Shown here piece by piece: positions 7,170 to 14,723 of a DNA stretch of 14,723 nucleotides. A program made the position numbers and the translations under genes. Each line of letters starts with the position of its first letter. Position 1 is the stretch's first letter. The notes beneath the pieces were generated by a model. It made no database searches, had not been told where the DNA came from, and saw nothing but the letters and a program-made list of their open reading frames with translations. Origin of the DNA: Anaerolineales bacterium UBA877 (lineage in GTDB: Bacteria; Chloroflexota; Anaerolineae; Anaerolineales; Villigracilaceae); assembly GCA_002294405.1 (NCBI GenBank), contig DBFP01000055.1:2378-17100 (forward strand), given 5' to 3'.

Positions 7170-8945
7170 GTGGTTGCGAAAAATATGATCACCCCCGATA
7201 CAGTCATCCTGGTGAGTGGTGGAGCCAGGGGCATAACAGCCCAGTGCGTTATAAAACTGGCCCAGTTCGTGCCCTGTAAATTCATCCTTCTTGGGCGTAC
7301 TCCGATAAATGAGCAAATCCCCGAGTGGGCTCAGAATTGCCCTGACGATGGTGATCTCAAACTGCAGTGTATGAATCAACTTACGGCGGACGGAAAAAAA
7401 ACAACTCCCCAGGTCGTGGAAAGACAGTTTCGATCGATACGAGCTCAACAGGAAGTAGAAAATACTCTTCATTCCATTCGTTCGACAGGATCGATCGTTG
7501 AATATCTGAATGTGGATATTACCGAACCGGTTAATGCACTCCAAGAGGCAATAATCGGATCCGTTCAACGACTCGGAAAAATAACCGGGATAATCCACGG
7601 CGCAGGTGCGTTATCTGATCGGAGAATTGAGAAAAAGACCTCCCTGGATTTTGAAATCGTTTTCACCCCCAAAGTCCGTGGTTTGCATAACCTGCTGAGG
7701 ATAATACCAGCAAGTCAGCTGGATTTCCTGGTTTTATTTTCATCGGTTGTTGGTTTTTTTGGGAATATAGGCCAGTCCGATTATGCCATGGCCAATGAAG
7801 TGCTGAACAAGGCTGCGCATCAATTAAAAAGGGAGAACCCAACCTGTCATGTTGTCTCAATTAATTGGGGTCCCTGGGATTCTGGTATGGTGACCCCGGA
7901 ACTGAAACGCGCTTTTACTGAACGAGGTATGGATGTCATTCCAACCGAAGTCGGTGCCGAACTGCTTGCAAAAGAAATCACCAATACTCATCACGTAAAA
8001 GACCTGCCCGTGCAAATCGTGGTTGGCCAGCTTCCCACTCGTGCGGCAAGTGATATTTCAGGCGATTTGCGGAAATTTGAAATCCATCGCTCCATGACAC
8101 TGGAGGCCAACCCATTCTTGCTGGATCATAAAATCGGTCTGAATCCAGTGTTGCCAGCAACATGCGCGGCTTCCTGGATTATCAGCGGTTGCGAACAACT
8201 ATACCCTGGATACTCTTTCCACCAGCTTGAGGATTATAAGGTCTTGAAAGGGATAATCTTTGATGAAAACTTGGCCTCGGAGCATACTCTCGAATTGAGT
8301 GAAAGGGAGAAAATTCCGGGATCGAAAGTAAAGCTGGATGCGCGCATATGGAGTAAAAATATAAATGGACGGCCAATTTATCATTACAGCATGATTGTTA
8401 CATTGCAGAGAGAAAAAATTCCAACTACGATTCACAATATTAATCCTTCTGCAGGATCCCAATTAACAAATGCTATTCCAGGAAAAACTTTGTATGAGGA
8501 TGGAACCCTTTTTCACGGACCCTCCTTTCAAGGAGTGCAGCGCGTCATAAATCTCGGCCAAGACCAGGTGGTCCTGGAATGCCTCCTGCGAGCCATTCCA
8601 GCCGACCAGCAAGGACAGTTCCCAGTGTTCTCATATAATTCATTTGTTTATGATGCAATAGTTCAATCGTTATTGATCTGGTCGCAGCGTTATTATCAGG
8701 CGCCCTGCCTGCCATCTTCCCTCGTAAAGCTCGAACAATTCCAACCCGTCCCATTTGATTTGCAATGTCTCGTGGATTTAAAAATTATCTCCCACAATCA
8801 GACTGCGGTAGTTGCAGATATTATTGTCACAAATACACAAGGTGAAGTGCTCACAATATTTTCAGGGCTCCAGGGGACAATTAGTCTAGCATTGAAACGG
8901 TTTATCGGGGGGGATCCCATGTCGAAGAAGATTGCTGGAAAATGA
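7170..8945 (+). CDS. Catalytic ketoreductase half fused to PKS-type dehydratase (C-terminal part of PfaA)
   Basis: This 591-residue protein would reduce beta-ketoacyl-ACP with NADPH and then dehydrate the product. The ketoreductase half (about 10-290) has the nucleotide loop VSGGARGIT (15-23), Lys168 in TPKVRG, the serine pair 191-192 in VLFSSVVG, Tyr205 in DYAMAN and Asn209. The dehydratase (about 305-575) is of the PKS double-hot-dog type, with His320 in the DHKIGLNPVLP motif and Asp495/Gln499 in YDAIVQ. In classical PfaA both domains sit at the C-terminus of the same chain. Here they form a separate gene, 5 bases after the previous stop. GTG 7170 follows an in-frame TAA directly, with GGAG 11 bases upstream. 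ATG 7185 is an alternative start that would also keep the nucleotide-binding motif. The stop overlaps the next ATG. The protein presumably pairs with the pseudoKR end of the upstream product to build one working domain. Confidence 0.87.
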   Translation: MVAKNMITPDTVILVSGGARGITAQCVIKLAQFVPCKFILLGRTPINEQIPEWAQNCPDDGDLKLQCMNQLTADGKKTTPQVVERQFRSIRAQQEVENTLHSIRSTGSIVEYLNVDITEPVNALQEAIIGSVQRLGKITGIIHGAGALSDRRIEKKTSLDFEIVFTPKVRGLHNLLRIIPASQLDFLVLFSSVVGFFGNIGQSDYAMANEVLNKAAHQLKRENPTCHVVSINWGPWDSGMVTPELKRAFTERGMDVIPTEVGAELLAKEITNTHHVKDLPVQIVVGQLPTRAASDISGDLRKFEIHRSMTLEANPFLLDHKIGLNPVLPATCAASWIISGCEQLYPGYSFHQLEDYKVLKGIIFDENLASEHTLELSEREKIPGSKVKLDARIWSKNINGRPIYHYSMIVTLQREKIPTTIHNINPSAGSQLTNAIPGKTLYEDGTLFHGPSFQGVQRVINLGQDQVVLECLLRAIPADQQGQFPVFSYNSFVYDAIVQSLLIWSQRYYQAPCLPSSLVKLEQFQPVPFDLQCLVDLKIISHNQTAVVADIIVTNTQGEVLTIFSGLQGTISLALKRFIGGDPMSKKIAGK

Positions 8946-11269
8946 TCCGACGCCTGAATCATCTTACAAACCTGGCAATAACCGGGATGTCAGTTATCGT
9001 TTCCGAAAAGGGGGATGTAAACGAGTTCGGAAGGCTTGTTTATCGCGGACTTCCTGTGATTGGTCATTGTGGAGGGTCATTTAATCTCGGAACTGCACTT
9101 ATCCAGGCAATCCACCAGGTTGTTAAAAACCCCGTTCAATCACTCAATCAGATGCCCATAATCAACCTCTCCCCGTCAATGACCATGATGCTAAAAAATG
9201 ATTTGGCAGGGAGCAGGATCGAGGAAACATCCGGAGTGAGTTCGGCATTTATGTTGTCGGCGGACAGGCTTGAAAGCAGTGGGGAAGATGCCGTGTTGCT
9301 GGTGGAAGCAAACGAAGAATCGAATACCGCAGCCGCCCTCCTGGTAATGGATTACAAGCATGCGCTGGAAAATAACAAACCGATATATGCGGTAATAACC
9401 GGATCTGCTGAGACAGATGAACTCCTTAGTTCACAGGTGGTCTCGAGAGTATTATTTGAAGCCAGGCAAATATCCAGTGTTCCAATTGTTGAAATCGGGT
9501 TGATAGCGACCGCTACGAAAAATGGTGAGGATATCCAAGTGGAAGAGGCACAGGGATTACTGGATGCATTTACGGGCGGTCCCAAACAATCCTGCGCGCT
9601 CAGTGACAACCTATCGGGATTGCTGGGGGTGATCAAAATCGCCTGGTGTCTTTTCCATCGTGTCATCCCCCAGGTTTCCGGTTTTGAGGGATTAGAGAAG
9701 GATGCTTCTTGGGTGGATTCTTCATTCTACCTGCCTAAGGAATCACGCACCTGGTTTACCCCTTCATCCCAGGAAAACCGTTATGCAGGTCTGGATATAT
9801 TGGCTCCTGGGAGGGGTTTCTCACATATCCTTTTCTGCGACGCGGACAATGGAAATCGGGTAACTGTTACTGCGTCCAGGCAGGAAAATTTGCGTTTGTT
9901 CCCCCTAACAGGCAGCTCTATCGGGCAAATAATGGAAAAGGTTACGACCCTCCGGTCAAAAATCTCCTCTGGAACGGATGATGGCGATATTGCACGGGAG
10001 GCTTATCATGAATACCTTGATGGTAAATCCGACGCCAGGTACATCGCCTGCATTTTGGGTCAAACACCAGAAGAACTTTTCCACGAGATCGAGTTAGCGA
10101 TAAAAGGCGTTCCAGCCTCTATTGATAATCACTCGGAATGGCAAACCCCATTGGGGAGTTTTTTCACACCTCACCCATTGGGCAAAGAGGGCAAGATTTC
10201 TTTCGTGTATCCAGGAGCATTCAATTCATACCCCGGCATTGGACGTGATCTTTTCTATCTTTTTCCGATTCTCTTTGATCGGATGGCCGATATTACCGGT
10301 GACATCGGGACCTTGCTGAACGAAAAGCTATTGTATCCAAGAAGCATGAATGGTTCCAGCCCGGAAATCCTGGCGTCGATTGAAACTCAATTGAACGCAG
10401 ACCCGATAACCATGTTAATTTCAGGAAGCTGTCTGGCGTTCCTGTATACAGATGTGCTGCGGAATATCTTCGAGATTCATCCTGCGAACGCCTTCGGGTA
10501 CAGCCTGGGGGAAGTCAGCATGATGTTCGCCAACCGGGTGTGGATTGATGCTGACAAGACAAGTCAAGCTCTCATGGATTCCCCGCTTTTCCGCACCCGG
10601 CTGAACGGGCCTCAGAATGCAGTGCGTGAATATTGGAATCTACCACCCCGAAGCGAAAGCGAACTGCAAGAGGCAATATGGAAGAACTACATCCTTATGA
10701 CCAGCCCTGAAAAGGTTAATGAGGTCTTGCCAGAAGAACCGAATGTATATTTAACCCATATCAACACACCAAGGCAGGTGGCAATTGGTGGTGATCCCGC
10801 CGGGTGCAGGAGGGTGATAGAAAAGTTGAAATGCAAATCGCTCCAGGCTCCCTTTAACTATGCCATCCATTGCGCACCGATCCATTCCGAGTATGACATG
10901 CTGGCCCAACTGCATTCCATTCCGGTAATGGGTGATCCTGGTATGACCCTATATTCCGCTGCCAATTTTGATCCTATACCCATAGAAAGGCAGAGCATTG
11001 CTGAGAATATTGCGAAGGAATTATGCAATACACTGGATTTTCCCAGGTTGATCCAGGCGGCTTATAACGATGGGGCACGCATTTTTGTTGAGTTGGGAGC
11101 GGGAAGCAACTGTGCTCGCTGGGTGAATGATACCTTGCAAGGAAAAACTCACGCAGCCTATTCGATCAATCGTAAGGGCGTGGATGACTACACATCGATC
11201 CTTCGTTTGCTGGCGCGATTGGTCTCCCACAAGGTTCGATTGAATTTAAGTGTTCTTTATCAGGATTAA
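8942..11269 (+). CDS. pfaB: PfaB-like protein: degenerate ketosynthase + acyltransferase
   Basis: This 775-residue protein matches PfaB in architecture. The first 280 or so residues keep the opening of a ketosynthase fold (LAITGMSVIV) but show no DAACASS cysteine, no HGTGT and no GH-containing C-terminal motif, so this part should not condense. The C-terminal acyltransferase (about 418-745) starts with VYPGAFNSYPGIGRDLF, a form typical of PfaB. It has Ser521 in GYSLGE and His643 in the IHCAPI segment that aligns with the catalytic AFHxxL of other acyltransferases. In PUFA synthases this AT is linked to product choice, possibly as a product-releasing or starter-selecting transferase; its exact step is not settled. 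The ATG overlaps the previous stop by four bases (ATGA), implying translational coupling. The gene ends 4 bases before the next start. Confidence 0.87.
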   Translation: MIRRLNHLTNLAITGMSVIVSEKGDVNEFGRLVYRGLPVIGHCGGSFNLGTALIQAIHQVVKNPVQSLNQMPIINLSPSMTMMLKNDLAGSRIEETSGVSSAFMLSADRLESSGEDAVLLVEANEESNTAAALLVMDYKHALENNKPIYAVITGSAETDELLSSQVVSRVLFEARQISSVPIVEIGLIATATKNGEDIQVEEAQGLLDAFTGGPKQSCALSDNLSGLLGVIKIAWCLFHRVIPQVSGFEGLEKDASWVDSSFYLPKESRTWFTPSSQENRYAGLDILAPGRGFSHILFCDADNGNRVTVTASRQENLRLFPLTGSSIGQIMEKVTTLRSKISSGTDDGDIAREAYHEYLDGKSDARYIACILGQTPEELFHEIELAIKGVPASIDNHSEWQTPLGSFFTPHPLGKEGKISFVYPGAFNSYPGIGRDLFYLFPILFDRMADITGDIGTLLNEKLLYPRSMNGSSPEILASIETQLNADPITMLISGSCLAFLYTDVLRNIFEIHPANAFGYSLGEVSMMFANRVWIDADKTSQALMDSPLFRTRLNGPQNAVREYWNLPPRSESELQEAIWKNYILMTSPEKVNEVLPEEPNVYLTHINTPRQVAIGGDPAGCRRVIEKLKCKSLQAPFNYAIHCAPIHSEYDMLAQLHSIPVMGDPGMTLYSAANFDPIPIERQSIAENIAKELCNTLDFPRLIQAAYNDGARIFVELGAGSNCARWVNDTLQGKTHAAYSINRKGVDDYTSILRLLARLVSHKVRLNLSVLYQD

Positions 11270-11273
11270 GGTC

Positions 11274-12557
11274 ATGCAACCGAAATCTCCTCAGAAAATT
11301 ATCGATAATTACATGAAATGGATGGATAGAAACACCCATGAGATTGATGAGACCCACTCCACCTTCTTGGATCTCCGCCTCATGGGTATGCGCCAACTCG
11401 AAAGTCTAATTGAACAGCAGGTAAAGTCTTATCGTTCGAAGTATTCATTGCCTGATCATGCTCTCTTCAACCAGAAGGAATTGCATGAATTTGCAACTGG
11501 TTCTGTGGTTAAATGCCTCGGGGAGGAGTATGCGATTTACGCCGGGCGACGAAGCCCACGAATTCCGAACGGTGATCTCCTATTGATGAGCCGCATCATG
11601 TCCATCCGAGGGCGGAAAGGAGTCTTTGACCAGGTCTCGTCCATCACCGTGGAATACGATGTTCCGGAAAATGCCTGGTACTTTAATAGTGAATCCGGCG
11701 GACACCTGCCATATTCAATTTGCCTTGAAGTGGCCTTGCAGCCCTGCGGTTTTTTATCAGCTTACCTGGGAACCCCCCTGCGTTTTCCGAATGTAGATTA
11801 TTACTTTCGCAACCTAGATGGTGAATCAAAGATCAACCGCTTGATGGATACCCGTGACAAGACAATATTTGCCCGGGCAAACCTCCTGAAAACCATTTTC
11901 TATGGCTCGACCATCATTCAGCACTTTTCCTTTGAATTGGAATGTGATGGGATCGTTTTCTTTGAGGGAAATTCATCTTTTGGGTATTTCCCTTCGGAAA
12001 ATATGACAGGCCAGGCTGGATTGGATGGAAGGAATATCGTACTCCCGTGGATGGAACAGACCGGGCAGAAAAACCGAGACCTTCCCATCGATGAAATTGG
12101 TGTTTCGCAATACCTACCCAAAGGGAAACTCCGGTTGATTGATGGTGTGATTATTATTAACCAATCAGGCAACAATGGTGAAGGATATGTCTATGCCTAC
12201 CGGAAGAACAACCCGAAGGATTGGTTTTACACCAATCATTTTTTCGAAGATCCAGTGATGCCAGGTTCCTTGGGAATCGAAGCCATGTTTCAGGCATTAA
12301 AAATTTACGCCACCAAACAATCTCTCGGTACCGCCTCCACGGATGTTGTTACCGGTCAACTAATTAAATGGAGTTATCGCGGCCAGGTACTTCCTCACCA
12401 CCAGCAAATGCGACTGGAGGTCCATATAAATAAAGTGGAGGAGATGGGAAAAACGAAGGTATTTACAGGGGATGCCAGTTTGTGGGCGGATGATTCCAGG
12501 ATTTACGCGGTTCGAAATTTGAAAATTGCTGCGGAACAAGCACAGGAAAGCAAATGA
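11274..12557 (+). CDS. Tandem FabA-like dehydratase/isomerase protein (C-terminal PfaC module only)
   Basis: This 427-residue protein corresponds to the paired FabA-like dehydratase domains at the end of PfaC. The first domain has LPYSICLEVALQPCGFLSAY (about 145-164), where FabA has MPGCLGLDAMWQ; a glutamate (Glu152) stands at the catalytic aspartate position. The second has NHFFEDPVMPGSLGIEAMFQ with His322 and Glu336, matching the FabA His/Asp pair. In the first domain no histidine falls at the expected place, so it may be structural or altered. Domains of this type dehydrate 3-hydroxyacyl-ACP and can isomerise the double bond, which is how PUFA synthases keep cis unsaturation. The ketosynthase and chain-length-factor part of normal PfaC is missing entirely: the preceding gene ends 4 bases upstream. 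ATG 11274 has AGGA at 11262-11265. A GTG at 11250 would overlap pfaB and is less likely. The stop overlaps the next ATG. Confidence 0.85.
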   Translation: MQPKSPQKIIDNYMKWMDRNTHEIDETHSTFLDLRLMGMRQLESLIEQQVKSYRSKYSLPDHALFNQKELHEFATGSVVKCLGEEYAIYAGRRSPRIPNGDLLLMSRIMSIRGRKGVFDQVSSITVEYDVPENAWYFNSESGGHLPYSICLEVALQPCGFLSAYLGTPLRFPNVDYYFRNLDGESKINRLMDTRDKTIFARANLLKTIFYGSTIIQHFSFELECDGIVFFEGNSSFGYFPSENMTGQAGLDGRNIVLPWMEQTGQKNRDLPIDEIGVSQYLPKGKLRLIDGVIIINQSGNNGEGYVYAYRKNNPKDWFYTNHFFEDPVMPGSLGIEAMFQALKIYATKQSLGTASTDVVTGQLIKWSYRGQVLPHHQQMRLEVHINKVEEMGKTKVFTGDASLWADDSRIYAVRNLKIAAEQAQESK

Positions 12558-14206
12558 ATCAAAACTTGGAAAATTCACCAAATTTATATTTTACAGGAGA
12601 CCGGAAAAATCCTTCGGAATCAAGCGTCGTTGATTTAAACCTGGCAGCTTATGATAAGCCGGGGATGATCACATGTTTGCGCGCGATTAATCTTCCTCTC
12701 TATGTTATTTCACAGGGGGACAAAATTGGTCTTATCTCCTCCGATTGCGATGAGAAGACCTTCCGGAATCAAGCAGGGGTGCATTATGTCACAGGGGTTC
12801 CAGCTCTACGCATCGAAGACTTTGGAGATGCCGGTTTTAAGAAAACCTATGGGGTGCGATATGCTTATTACGCAGGTTCCATGGCGAATGGAATTGCCTC
12901 TGTTGAATTGGTAACAGCCCTGGGAAAATCCGGTTTTCTTGGCTCTTTCGGGGCTGCCGGCCTCGGACTCAGCCGGTTGGAAACCGAGATCCAGAAAATC
13001 CAGGCTGCTTTGCCTGAAGGACCCTATGCGTTCAACCTTATTCACAGCCCCAGTGAGGATGTCCTGGAAAGGAATGCTGTTGAAGCATATCTTAAATACC
13101 AGGTGCGCGTAGTTGAAGCTTCTGCCTTTATTGATCTAACCCCCAGTATTGTCCAATATCGCGCAACCGGACTGGTTTCATCTGGCAATGACCAGGTCAA
13201 AATAAATAATCATGTCATCGCAAAATTGTCCCGACGCGAAGTCGCAATTAAATTCATGCAACCAGCACCAGAAAAAATACTCGATCAGCTGGTCAAGGAA
13301 GGGCGCATAACTTCCGTGCAGGCTGATCTTGCCAAAAGGGTGCCAATGGCGGATGATATTACCGTGGAAGCAGATTCAGGTGGTCATACAGATAACAGGC
13401 CACTGGTTTGCCTGCTCCCCTCAATCATCGCCTTACGGGATGAAATTCAGTCAGTTTTCAAATACCCGGTTCCCGTGAGAGTGGGAGCTGCCGGGGGCAT
13501 CAGCACCCCATCATCGGCATTGGCTGCATTTATGATGGGAGCCGCGTTTATAGTGACCGGCTCGGTTAACCAATCTTGTACTGAAGCAGGTACCTCTGAA
13601 CACACACGTCACCTGCTAACTCAAGCCGGCATGGCTGATGTTGCCATGGCACCATCGGCAGATATGTTTGAGATGGGAGTAAAAGTACAGGTATTAAAGC
13701 ACGGGACTCTTTTTCCAATGCGAGCCCAGAAACTCTATGACACATATTTACGGTATGACTCGATCGAACAAATTCCAGATGATGAGCGTGATAAGCTGGA
13801 AAAGCAGATATTTAAAAGGGATATCGAATCCATCTGGCAGGATACGATCAAATTCTTCACTGAACGCGATCCGGTTCAAATTGAACGGGCGGAAAACAAC
13901 CCCAAGCGCAAGATGGCGTTGATTTTCCGCTGGTACCTTGGATTGGCTTCGCGCTGGTCCAATAGTGGGGAAAAGGGCCGCGAAATGGATTACCAGATCT
14001 GGTGCGGGCCCGCCATGGGCAGTTTCAATGATTGGGTGCGCGGCACGTACATGTCTGCGCCTGAAAATCGCCATGTGGTTGATGCCGCGCTTCAAATCCT
14101 GACCGGCGCGGCTTACCAGCATCGATTACAACTCCTTAAACTCAAGGGATTGGAGATCCCCATTGAATTTGAACAGTATTATCCAAGGGAACCACTTCGA
14201 TCATGA
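12554..14206 (+). CDS. pfaD: PfaD-like FMN-dependent enoyl reductase
   Basis: This 550-residue protein is a PfaD-type trans-acting enoyl reductase of the nitronate-monooxygenase-like TIM-barrel family. It would use FMN to saturate enoyl-ACP intermediates of the synthase. Recognisable segments are LGSFGAAGLG (129-138), FNLIHSP (160-166), ADSGGHTDNRP (273-283) and the phosphate-binding VGAAGGISTPS (310-320). The C-terminal helical extension ends with the GAAYQHR segment common in PfaD and related PKS reductases. The length is normal for PfaD (about 540). Its ATG overlaps the stop of the dehydratase gene (ATGA) and has AGGA six bases before it. Its own stop overlaps the start of the next gene. 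Its place after the dehydratases fits the pfaABCD order. Confidence 0.93.
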   Translation: MNQNLENSPNLYFTGDRKNPSESSVVDLNLAAYDKPGMITCLRAINLPLYVISQGDKIGLISSDCDEKTFRNQAGVHYVTGVPALRIEDFGDAGFKKTYGVRYAYYAGSMANGIASVELVTALGKSGFLGSFGAAGLGLSRLETEIQKIQAALPEGPYAFNLIHSPSEDVLERNAVEAYLKYQVRVVEASAFIDLTPSIVQYRATGLVSSGNDQVKINNHVIAKLSRREVAIKFMQPAPEKILDQLVKEGRITSVQADLAKRVPMADDITVEADSGGHTDNRPLVCLLPSIIALRDEIQSVFKYPVPVRVGAAGGISTPSSALAAFMMGAAFIVTGSVNQSCTEAGTSEHTRHLLTQAGMADVAMAPSADMFEMGVKVQVLKHGTLFPMRAQKLYDTYLRYDSIEQIPDDERDKLEKQIFKRDIESIWQDTIKFFTERDPVQIERAENNPKRKMALIFRWYLGLASRWSNSGEKGREMDYQIWCGPAMGSFNDWVRGTYMSAPENRHVVDAALQILTGAAYQHRLQLLKLKGLEIPIEFEQYYPREPLRS

Positions 14207-14723
14207 TCAAATATTGGAATGATATTCCTGAACGACTTCATCTAAAAAATACTGAAGGGCATCTCTGGCTGGCCAATCTTGATGAAGAAGATCCAGATAA
14301 CTTCTTGGGATTCCTTTCCGATGACGAACGCGTTCGAGCTGGACGTTTGGTTGACCATCGGAATTCAGCCCGCTTCACTATTGCACGCGGGATTCTCCGT
14401 GTGTTGTTAGGTCATTACCTCTCTTGCAGCCCGGAACGTCTGGTCTTTTCTAGTGGGATTCATGGAAAACCAAGGCTTTCAGGTAGGTTCCAGGGGAAAT
14501 TATCATTCAACATTTCTCACTCTGAAGACCTGGCGATTTTTGCCATTGCCAAAGGAATTGAAGTAGGAGTGGATATCGAAAAAATCCATTCGGTTGGCAA
14601 CATTGAGACCACTGCAACCTTTTTCCTTTCGCCGGAAGAAAGCGATAAATTCAAAGCATTACCTGGGGGAAGAAAACTTGAACAGTTCTTTACGTTGTGG
14701 ACTTGCAAGGAAGCGGTGCTGAA
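14203..14723 (+). CDS. 4'-phosphopantetheinyl transferase (Sfp type), 3' end outside window
   Basis: The reading frame is open from ATG 14203 to the window end: 173 complete codons and no stop. It encodes most of a Sfp-type phosphopantetheinyl transferase, which moves the phosphopantetheine arm from CoA onto ACP serines. Seen are FNISHS (102-107), the magnesium-binding GVDIEKI (122-128, Asp124 and Glu126) and the WTCKEA motif (166-171, Lys169 and Glu170). Full-length Sfp-type enzymes are about 220-250 residues, so roughly the last quarter is missing. The start overlaps the pfaD stop by four bases. The gene is the functional equivalent of PfaE and very likely activates the two ACPs of the first gene. 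AAGGGA at 14185-14190 may serve as its ribosome-binding site. Confidence 0.92.
   Translation, partial: MIKYWNDIPERLHLKNTEGHLWLANLDEEDPDNFLGFLSDDERVRAGRLVDHRNSARFTIARGILRVLLGHYLSCSPERLVFSSGIHGKPRLSGRFQGKLSFNISHSEDLAIFAIAKGIEVGVDIEKIHSVGNIETTATFFLSPEESDKFKALPGGRKLEQFFTLWTCKEAVL

Noticed and set aside
7150..7190. Programmed or accidental frameshift joining the two pfaA-like ORFs
   Set aside because: Stops in both frames (TGA 7162-7164, TAA 7167-7169) block any single shift, there is no slippery sequence, and the second ORF has its own start and GGAG.
11250..11273. GTG start for the dehydratase gene overlapping pfaB by 20 bases
   Set aside because: It would add eight residues (MFFIRIKV) that are not part of the domain. 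ATG 11274 with AGGA at a good distance fits better.

Overview
The window carries a polyunsaturated-fatty-acid-synthase-type (Pfa-like) 'secondary lipid' gene cluster, all on the + strand. Upstream of it lie a tryptophanase gene and, at the left edge, a fragment of an IS1-like insertion sequence on the - strand. The DNA looks like an ordinary bacterial chromosome of moderate GC. No rRNA, tRNA or CRISPR array was seen. The taxon cannot be fixed from the sequence. Tryptophanase, the IS1-like element and a Pfa-type synthase would suit an anaerobic or facultative environmental bacterium; Chloroflexota (Anaerolineae) or a deltaproteobacterial lineage are guesses only.

Layout: (1) 1-404, - strand, an IS1 InsA-like zinc-finger/helix-turn-helix ORF cut off by the window edge. 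(2) 576-1952, tnaA, closed by a convincing Rho-independent terminator at 1992-2030. (3) 1953-2283, a 331-base gap that separates tnaA from the lipid operon. (4) 2284-14723, six tightly packed genes: KS-AT-ACP-ACP-pseudoKR (pfaA-like); KR-DH; degenerate KS-AT (pfaB-like); a stand-alone pair of FabA-like dehydratase domains (the C-terminal part of PfaC only); enoyl reductase (pfaD); and a 4'-phosphopantetheinyl transferase that runs off the right edge. Junctions are 5-base gap, 4-base ATGA overlap, 4-base gap, ATGA overlap, ATGA overlap, which points to one transcript with coupled translation.

How they would work together (inference from the families): the phosphopantetheinyl transferase activates the two carrier domains. 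The AT domains load extender and possibly starter or transfer the product. The KS condenses, the KR reduces, the PKS-type DH and the FabA-like DH pair dehydrate or isomerise, and the PfaD-like flavoprotein reduces the enoyl bond. Cycles repeat to give a long-chain lipid.

Two features set this cluster apart from the classical EPA/DHA pfaABCD system. The ketoreductase is divided between two genes exactly between its structural and catalytic halves. The KS and chain-length-factor half of PfaC is absent, so the only intact KS visible is the one in the PfaA-like protein. The product is therefore probably not a standard EPA/DHA-type acid and cannot be named from sequence.
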